A stretch of 56,168 nt of DNA from Myxococcales bacterium (GTDB lineage Bacteria > Myxococcota_A > Polyangia > Fen-1088), in the NCBI GenBank assembly GCA_003142855.1, contig PLNW01000079.1:1-56168 (forward strand), given 5' to 3'. The position numbers and the translations under genes are program-made. The notes beneath the pieces are model-generated. The model saw only the letters and a program-made list of their open reading frames with translations, was not told where the DNA came from and did no database searches. Below, one piece after another: positions 51,264 to 56,168 of this stretch (positions within the stretch are counted from its first letter, which is position 1; every line of letters begins with the position of its first letter).

Positions 51264-52409
51264 CTACGCGGCGTCGCCCAAACGCGACAGGCTGACCGCC
51301 CGGATCTTGCGCGCGAGCGGGAAGGTGTCCTGCCCGGCGTGGATCACGTCGAGCGAATCGAGCTTCAGGTCGTGCAAAGCCACCTGCATGGACGGTGTCA
51401 CTCGCGGGGAAACGGTGCGCTTGATCTCGAAGCCCCTCCGGCGTCCCTTGGCGACCACCAGCAGGTCCAGTTCGGCGCCTGCATGGGTGGCCCAGAAGTA
51501 GCACTGCTCGGGCCGCGCCCCGAATTGCGCGATCAACGACTCGACGCAGAAGCCCTCCCAAGACGCTCCGATCTTTGGGTGCTGCTCCAACGCGTGCATG
51601 GTCTCGATGTCGAGCAGTGCGTGCAGAATGCCGCTGTCGCGGATGTAGATCTTGGGCGCCTTGACCTGGCGCTTGGACAGGTTCTCGTGCCACGGAGGCA
51701 GCACGCGCACCATGAACGTGCTGGCCAGCACATCGACATAGTGCCGGATGGTCGCGTCGCTGACCGCCATGGATCGTCCCAGCTCGGACCAGTTGAGGAT
51801 CTGTCCGTGAACATGCGCCAGCATGGTCCAGAAGCGAAGCAGGGTCGTGCTTGGCACTCGGATTCCGAGCTGGGGCAAGTCCCGTTCGAGGTAGGTGGAG
51901 ACGAGGTCGCGGCGCCAGCGCAAGCTTGTGCCCAAGGTTCTGGCCACAAACGAGCGAGGGAATCCGCCCCGCAGCCAGAGATCCGAGGCGCGGCGGCTGC
52001 CGACTTCCTGCAAGGACAGCCCGTCGAGGTGGTGGAAGGCTATCCGGCCCGCCAGGGTCTCCGACGTCTGGCGGAGCAGTTCGGGCGAAGCGCTGCCGAG
52101 AACCAGGAAGCGCGCGCCGCGGCGACGATCCGCGAGCACCCGCAGCGTGGGGAAGATGTCAGGGCGCCGCTGAACCTCGTCGAGCACCACCAGGCCGCGC
52201 AGGGGTTCCAGCGCCAGCATGGGATCCGCGAGCTTGGCCAGATCCCGGCTGGATTCGAGGTCGAAAAACGCGACGCCGGCTCCGTAGCTCCGGGCGACCT
52301 GGCGTGCGAGGGTCGTCTTGCCGACCTGGCGTGCGCCCAGCAAGGCCACCACCGGCTGTTCGGACAGCAAGCGGCGAACCCAGGTGACATGGTGCGGTCG
52401 TTCGATCAT
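51264..52409 (-). CDS. AAA-like ATPase with C-terminal DUF4143 domain
   Basis: 381 residues. Walker A GARQVGKTTLARQVARS near residue 26, Walker B GLVVLDEVQRRPDI, and a sensor-like LVLGSASPELL. The C-terminal half is DUF4143, containing LERDLPQLGIRVPSTTLLRF, a winged-helix-like stretch (LNWSELGRSMAVSDATIRHY) and a nuclease-like fold end (GAELDLLVVAKGRRRGFEIK). The GAELDLLV...FEIK residues resemble the D...(D/E)xK of PD-(D/E)xK nucleases. The cellular role of this large family is not settled. A long palindrome lies 38 bases before the start. Confidence 0.85.
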   Translation of the reverse strand: MIERPHHVTWVRRLLSEQPVVALLGARQVGKTTLARQVARSYGAGVAFFDLESSRDLAKLADPMLALEPLRGLVVLDEVQRRPDIFPTLRVLADRRRGARFLVLGSASPELLRQTSETLAGRIAFHHLDGLSLQEVGSRRASDLWLRGGFPRSFVARTLGTSLRWRRDLVSTYLERDLPQLGIRVPSTTLLRFWTMLAHVHGQILNWSELGRSMAVSDATIRHYVDVLASTFMVRVLPPWHENLSKRQVKAPKIYIRDSGILHALLDIETMHALEQHPKIGASWEGFCVESLIAQFGARPEQCYFWATHAGAELDLLVVAKGRRRGFEIKRTVSPRVTPSMQVALHDLKLDSLDVIHAGQDTFPLARKIRAVSLSRLGDAA

Positions 52410-52446
52410 CGGCCATCAGACTACCCGAATACGCCTTTATGCGCCA

Positions 52447-52479
52447 TTGAAAATTTGTAGGCTACCTACGAATTTTCAA
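52447..52479. promoter_or_regulatory. 15-bp inverted repeat upstream of the DUF4143 ATPase gene
   Basis: TTGAAAATTTGTAGG (52447-52461), spacer CTA, CCTACGAATTTTCAA (52465-52479); arms match at 14 of 15 positions. It is AT-rich against the GC-rich surroundings. On position it could be an operator for the ATPase gene, whose ATG is 38 bases away; a DNA-binding site for the ATPase itself is a second possibility. Confidence 0.6.
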
Positions 52480-52675
52480 CCCTGGGACTTGCCACCCCGT
52501 CGGTCGTCATGGCCGACACGCTCCGCGTGAATGAGGAGCTGTCGCAAAGCCACCCTGTCTTCGGCCAGGGTGCGTCCGGCCCAGAAGCTCCTCGCCTTTG
52601 ACTGGATCTTGCGGCTCTGGTAGAGCGGTCGGCGAAGCTGGCCCCACGCTGGGGCGAGCACCCGGAAGGCGCGAC

Positions 52676-53683
52676 ATGGCTGGACAGCGTTCTTTCGATC
52701 CCATCGCAATCGTCGAGCGCTCCTATGCCTTGCAGGGCAGCGAGAGCGAGTGGATTGACCGGCTGCTGGAAGCGGTCGCGCCGGCGATTGACCAGGGCAT
52801 CGGCGTCTATGGATTCACCTACCGCTGGCACGGTGGCCGTGTGAACTTCACGGCGTTCGCGAGTGGCAATCCGGCATGGGAAGACATCCTTCGACAAATG
52901 AACGACGGAGCGTCGGCGGATTACCTTGCCGGTGCGATTGACGTCCGCAAACCCTGTTATAGCTTCAGTCAGCAGGTGGCGAAGTTGCAGCCACAAACGC
53001 GCGAGTGGCACGACAACTTCTACCGTCGGCTTGGTTTCGCCGATGCCCTCATGGTTCATGCGGCCGATCCCGATGGTGGAATCGGTATCCTTTCCCCGCG
53101 TGCGCTGGAACAGACCGTGTCGGCGCGGGACGTGGCCCGCTGGCAACGGATCACGGCGCACATGGCCTCGGCGCTGCGACTGCGACGGCGTATCGAGCAG
53201 GAAAAAGTCGAGGACGAGGCGGTGCTTTCCCCGTCGGGGACCTTGCTGCACGCCACGGGCGTGGCCAAGCAAGCCGACGCGCGCGATCGCTTGCGGACTG
53301 CGGCGCGCGCGATGGATCGGGCGCGCGGGCCCCTGCGCAGAAACGACCCGCAAGAGGCGCTCGAACTTTGGCGTGCCCTGTGTGCCGGACGTTGGTCGCT
53401 GGTCGATCGCTTTGAATCCGACGGCCGCCGCTTTCTCATCGCGCACCGGAATCAGCCGAGCCTGCCGAACCTGCGCGGTCTGTCGCGACGAGAGGCGAGC
53501 GTGGCCGCCTTCGCACAGCTCGGCCAGTCGAACAAGGAAATCGCCTACACTCTCGGGCTGTCGCCGTCGTCGGTGGCGACCCATCTGTCGGGCGCCTTGC
53601 GCAAGCTGGGCCTGCGGTCACGGGCGGCGCTGGTAACCACGTCGTTCGGCCTGCAAGTCGACAAGCCGGGCGACCAACTCTGA
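52676..53683 (+). CDS. LuxR-type transcriptional regulator
   Basis: 335 residues from the ATG at 52676 (GGAAGG seven bases upstream). The N-terminal 180 residues form an unassigned domain, perhaps PAS/GAF-like (QGIGVYGFTYRWHGGRVNFT ... MVHAADPDGGIGILSPRALE). A charged linker precedes a LuxR HTH at about 275-325 (LSRREASVAAFAQLGQSNKE, IAYTLGLSPSSVATHLSGAL, then RKLGLRSRAAL). No receiver domain. Its 3' end overlaps the minus-strand gene at 53618-53923 by 66 bases. This style of regulator is abundant in Polyangia. Target unknown. Confidence 0.82.
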   Translation: MAGQRSFDPIAIVERSYALQGSESEWIDRLLEAVAPAIDQGIGVYGFTYRWHGGRVNFTAFASGNPAWEDILRQMNDGASADYLAGAIDVRKPCYSFSQQVAKLQPQTREWHDNFYRRLGFADALMVHAADPDGGIGILSPRALEQTVSARDVARWQRITAHMASALRLRRRIEQEKVEDEAVLSPSGTLLHATGVAKQADARDRLRTAARAMDRARGPLRRNDPQEALELWRALCAGRWSLVDRFESDGRRFLIAHRNQPSLPNLRGLSRREASVAAFAQLGQSNKEIAYTLGLSPSSVATHLSGALRKLGLRSRAALVTTSFGLQVDKPGDQL

Positions 53684-53923
53684 CCGCGACGAAACCGCGA
53701 GCTTTCGAAAGATCGCGGCCAGTTGATTGGCGACCGTCCGTGGGCGCGCACCTCTTTTCGCCGCGATGGCCTGGTTCGAAGACCCATCTGCCACCAGTTG
53801 CGCCACTTCGCGCTCCGCCTCAGTGAGGGCGGCAAGGTCAGCAGCGCCGACAATCGGCTCGCTGACCACGACGAATTCGTCGCCGCCCACGCGGAACTGC
53901 GCCACGCGAAGACCTTCCTGCAT
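53618..53923 (-). CDS. Single-domain LuxR-type regulator
   Basis: 101 residues from the ATG at 53923; the frame is open to 53989 but the shorter start fits relatives. Begins MQEGLRVAQFRVGGDEFVVV, a short beta segment, then the HTH LTEAEREVAQLVADGSSNQA, IAAKRGARPRTVANQLAAIF, RKLAVSSRSELVA. Small proteins of this form are common in Myxococcota. Convergent with the larger LuxR gene, overlapping it by 66 bases within the last helix codons of both. Confidence 0.75.
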   Translation of the reverse strand: MQEGLRVAQFRVGGDEFVVVSEPIVGAADLAALTEAEREVAQLVADGSSNQAIAAKRGARPRTVANQLAAIFRKLAVSSRSELVARLVDLQAERRGYQRRP

Positions 53924-54090
53924 CGCCTGCGTCCTGCGCGGGCGAGCGCGCGATGGCCTGTTTCGGGGATGCAAAGGAGGCGCGGCCATTTCGATCCTTT
54001 TGTCGCTCGGCGTCGTGCGAGTGCCTCGACGAACTTACTATGGACCGCACGGACGTCACATTCCTACAGTGTCCCCGGCATTGCGGCGAG

Positions 54091-54161
54091 CACTGCCATG
54101 AGAATTACCCCACAGGTGTAGGAGATTGCGGGTTGGACGTGGGGTAATTCTGATGGCAGTG
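54091..54161. repeat. Long 23-bp inverted repeat
   Basis: Arms 54091-54113 and 54139-54161 are complementary at 22 of 23 positions (left begins CACTGCCATG, right ends ATGGCAGTG), with a 25-base spacer. It lies 50 bases before the ATG of the collagen-like lipoprotein gene and 167 bases after the LuxR gene start. In RNA it would form a very stable stem. Candidates are an operator, a regulatory leader, or the ends of a small mobile element. Confidence 0.75.
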
Positions 54162-54210
54162 ACTGGCCGCGGACGGCGCCTGATTCCACCTTGAGGAACG
54201 GAGGAAGCTG

Positions 54211-56168
54211 ATGAGGTTCACGACGGCGAAGATCTGCGGTCGCAGTCGAAATCATGCTGTGTTGGCGGTGATGGCGTTGCTAGCCGGCGCGGCGGCGTGT
54301 TCGGGCCAGAACACGTCCGGCGCGCCTTCGTCGGCCGATACCACCCCGGTGCAGTTCGCGCTGACCACTTCGTGTTTGCCGACCTGCGGTCCCAGCCAGG
54401 ATGGTGATGTCTATTACGTGTGGAGCGATTCCAAGTTCTATGTCTGTCACGGCAGCACGAAAACCTGGGTCCAGACCAACCTGAACGGCCTGAACGCCGC
54501 CGTCAGCGTGACACCGGTGAGCCCAGGCAGCCAGTGCAAAGCTGGGGGCTCAAGCATCGCGTTCGGGCTTGACCAGAACGGCAATGGCAAACTTGACACA
54601 TCGGAAGTGACGGCCACCACGCTGGTGTGCAACGGCAGCGCCGGGGCGCAAGGATCGACCGGCGCGACTGGCGTGAAGGGCGCGACTGGCACGACCGGCG
54701 CGACTGGCGCGATCGGAGCGACAGGGTCGAGTGGTCCGACTGGCCCGACCGGTTCCGTGGGCGCGACTGGCGTGATGGGCGTGACCGGCGCGACAGGCGC
54801 GGTGGGCCCGAGTGGTCTGGTGGGCGCAACAGGTGCGACAGGGGCAACGGGCGCGAACGGAGCGAACGGAGCGACCGGCGCAGATGGCGCGAACGGAGCG
54901 ACAGGGCCAATGGGGCCGAGTGGCCCGGTGGGTGCGACAGGGGCAACGGGCGCAGACGGCGCGAACGGTGTGACTGGCCCAATGGGGCCGAGTGGTCCGG
55001 TGGGCGCAACAGGTGCGACAGGAGCAACCGGCGCAGACGGCGCGACCGGAGCGACAGGCGCGGATGGCGCGAACGGAGCGACTGGCCCGATGGGGCCGGG
55101 TGGTCCCGTGGGTGCAACGGGTGCGACAGGAGCAACTGGCACAACGGGCGCAACGGGCGCAACCGGAGCGACCGGCGTGGGTACCACGGGCGCCACAGGC
55201 GCGACGGGGGCCACAGGCGCGCCTGGCGCAGACGGTACGCCGGGCGCCACAGGCGCGACCGGTTCCGATAGCTGCTCCGGCGTGACGGCTCCGGTCATCT
55301 CGGGGGTGACCGTCGGAGCCGGAAGCGTGAACTACCTCCCGGGCGTTCCCTATACCGTGACCGTGACCCTGTCGTCGAACGGCGGCAGCACGAACCTGAC
55401 GTACTCGTCGATTGGCGATGATGCCACATTCACGGGTTCTGGCAGCACCCAGACGCTAACTCCGACCGCCATCGGCGGCCCGTTCAACTTCGAGGCCATT
55501 GTGTCCAACGGCTGCGCGATAGCGATCTACCCCTATTCGATCGCTTCGGTGTCGAAGGCGACGTCGATCGCCGCGGGCTATTTCCACACCTGTGCGCTGA
55601 GCACGACGGGCGCGGTGTACTGCTGGGGCAACAACGTCTGGGGTCAGCTCGGGAACAACTCGACCACGGATAGCCACGTTCCGGTTCAGGTCGCGGGGGT
55701 GGGAGGCACCGGGTTTCTGTCCGGCATCGCGAGCATCGCCGCGGGCTATTTCCACACCTGTGCGGTGAGCACGACGGGCGCGGTGTACTGCTGGGGCGAC
55801 AACGTCTACGGTCAGCTCGGGAACAACTCGACCACGAATAGCAACGTTCCGGTTCGGGTCGTGGGGGTGGGCGGCACCGGGTTCCTGTCCGGCATCGCGA
55901 CCATCGCCGCGGGCGAATACCACACCTGTGCGGTGACCACGACGGGCGCGGTCTACTGCTGGGGCTACAACGGCAACGGTCAGCTCGGGAACAACTCGAC
56001 CACGAATAGCAACGTTCCGGTTCAGGTCGAGGGGGTTGGAGGCACCGGGCTTCTGTCCGCCATCACGAGCATCGCCGCGGGCTGGCAACACACCTGCGCG
56101 TTGACCACGACGGGCGCGGTCTACTGCTGGGGCGACAACTACTTTGGTCAGCTCGGGAACAACTCGAC
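54211..56168 (+). CDS. Collagen-like / RCC1-repeat surface lipoprotein (partial, 3' end outside)
   Basis: At least 652 codons, open at the window end. The ATG at 54211 follows GGAGGAA. A signal peptide ends in lipobox AGAAAC (Cys30). Residues about 45-140 include a [20 protein letters not shown] stretch, like the short domain often found before collagen-like tracts in such proteins. Residues 142-350 are a G-x-y tract of 70 units ([15 protein letters not shown]), with one single-residue slip near the end. An immunoglobulin-like stretch (about 355-445) follows. From about 450 RCC1-type repeats begin: [30 protein letters not shown]. It would form a trimeric stalk with a beta-propeller head. Confidence 0.85.
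   Translation, partial: MRFTTAKICGRSRNHAVLAVMALLAGAAACSGQNTSGAPSSADTTPVQFALTTSCLPTCGPSQDGDVYYVWSDSKFYVCHGSTKTWVQTNLNGLNAAVSVTPVSPGSQCKAGGSSIAFGLDQNGNGKLDTSEVTATTLVCNGSAGAQGSTGATGVKGATGTTGATGAIGATGSSGPTGPTGSVGATGVMGVTGATGAVGPSGLVGATGATGATGANGANGATGADGANGATGPMGPSGPVGATGATGADGANGVTGPMGPSGPVGATGATGATGADGATGATGADGANGATGPMGPGGPVGATGATGATGTTGATGATGATGVGTTGATGATGATGAPGADGTPGATGATGSDSCSGVTAPVISGVTVGAGSVNYLPGVPYTVTVTLSSNGGSTNLTYSSIGDDATFTGSGSTQTLTPTAIGGPFNFEAIVSNGCAIAIYPYSIASVSKATSIAAGYFHTCALSTTGAVYCWGNNVWGQLGNNSTTDSHVPVQVAGVGGTGFLSGIASIAAGYFHTCAVSTTGAVYCWGDNVYGQLGNNSTTNSNVPVRVVGVGGTGFLSGIATIAAGEYHTCAVTTTGAVYCWGYNGNGQLGNNSTTNSNVPVQVEGVGGTGLLSAITSIAAGWQHTCALTTTGAVYCWGDNYFGQLGNNS
54634..55260 (+). repeat. 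Collagen-like G-x-y coding tract
   Basis: About 70 triplets beginning with Gly (627 bases), nearly all GAT, GAN, GAD, GPx or GVx. The third position is often Thr. The blocks [12 protein letters not shown] occur three times, pointing to internal duplication. The one imperfect unit is a two-residue GV near 55174. Confidence 0.9.
55570..56168 (+). repeat. 168-bp RCC1-type coding repeats
   Basis: The motif GCCGCGGGC recurs at 55570, 55738, 55906 and 56074, a constant period of 168 bases (56 residues), and each unit encodes an HTCA...GAVYCWG...GQLGNN block. Units are highly similar at DNA level, pointing to recent duplication or gene conversion. The fourth unit is cut by the window end. Confidence 0.92.

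Noticed and set aside
54447..55298. Minus-strand frame with [10 protein letters not shown] repeats
   Set aside because: Exact antisense of the collagen-like tract; repetitive GC-rich coding DNA keeps the opposite strand open. The plus strand has a lipobox, ribosome site and RCC1 continuation.
55456..56091. Minus-strand frame with repeated [14 protein letters not shown] units
   Set aside because: Antisense of the 168-bp RCC1-type repeats.

Overview
The window is GC-rich, densely coded DNA from a Gram-negative bacterium, most likely a Myxococcota (Polyangia-like) genome. Evidence for this is the set of families and styles seen: several predicted lipoproteins whose lipobox is followed by long Gly/Ser/Thr/Ala-rich linkers, ECF sigma factor plus FecR-like anti-sigma pairing, a DUF4175 protein, an MXAN_5187-type sensor-like protein, tandem TolQ/ExbB and ExbD paralogues, single-domain LuxR regulators, and genes of the futalosine menaquinone route. 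No rRNA, CRISPR array, prophage or insertion sequence was found. The window looks chromosomal, with a secreted/cell-surface bias.

Layout. 1-5 kb: the 3' end of a GH6 cellulase, two ECF sigma factors, a FecR-like anti-sigma factor carrying an extra extracellular module, and an outer-membrane barrel, all on the plus strand. 5-8.3 kb: a GT-C type membrane glycosyltransferase, then rph-rdgB. 8.3-10.2 kb: a Cys-rich lipoprotein and a TPR/TM partner. 10.6-13 kb: a repeat-bearing lipoprotein and an aminotransferase. 13-17.7 kb: a complete EmrB-EmrA-TolC type tripartite exporter plus a DUF2127 membrane protein. 17.7-23.4 kb: two secreted glycosidase-like lipoproteins (GH29 fucosidase; a GHL15-like enzyme with CBM and golvesin-like domains) around a methyltransferase. 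23.4-27 kb: a tiny candidate peptide gene, an orphan SLOG-like protein, a second copy of the TM-protein/Cys-rich-lipoprotein pair, and prfC. 27-29.2 kb: a parallel beta-helix lipoprotein and a brnTA toxin-antitoxin pair with a decayed second brnA beside it.

29.3-35.7 kb: a gluzincin/TPR protein translationally coupled to a 995-residue DUF4175 protein, a divergent ECF sigma factor, and a DUF4380-like lipoprotein. 35.8-40.7 kb: an AsmA-like protein fused to a GT51 peptidoglycan glycosyltransferase, then a bifunctional PBP1A. 40.8-43.8 kb: an MXAN_5187-type protein with a cupredoxin-like partner, and divergent queF. 43.8-48.9 kb: a five-gene energy-transduction operon (two ExbB, two ExbD, HEAT-repeat lipoprotein) and a TPR protein. 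48.9-52.5 kb: tRNA-Arg and tRNA-Lys with visible promoters, the mqnX-mqnP pair, and a DUF4143 ATPase behind a striking palindrome. 52.7-56.2 kb: two convergently overlapping LuxR-type regulators, a long inverted repeat, and the start of a collagen-like/RCC1-repeat lipoprotein that runs off the window.

How the genes work together (inference). One theme is polysaccharide sensing and breakdown: GH6 next to a sigma/anti-sigma circuit whose anti-sigma C-terminus resembles a module on a secreted lipoprotein 8 kb away, plus GH29 and GHL15-like enzymes. A second theme is the envelope: glycan polymerisation (GT51 and PBP1A), proton-driven energy transduction, and many surface lipoproteins. Housekeeping genes (rph, rdgB, prfC, queF, mqnX/mqnP, tRNAs) are scattered between.
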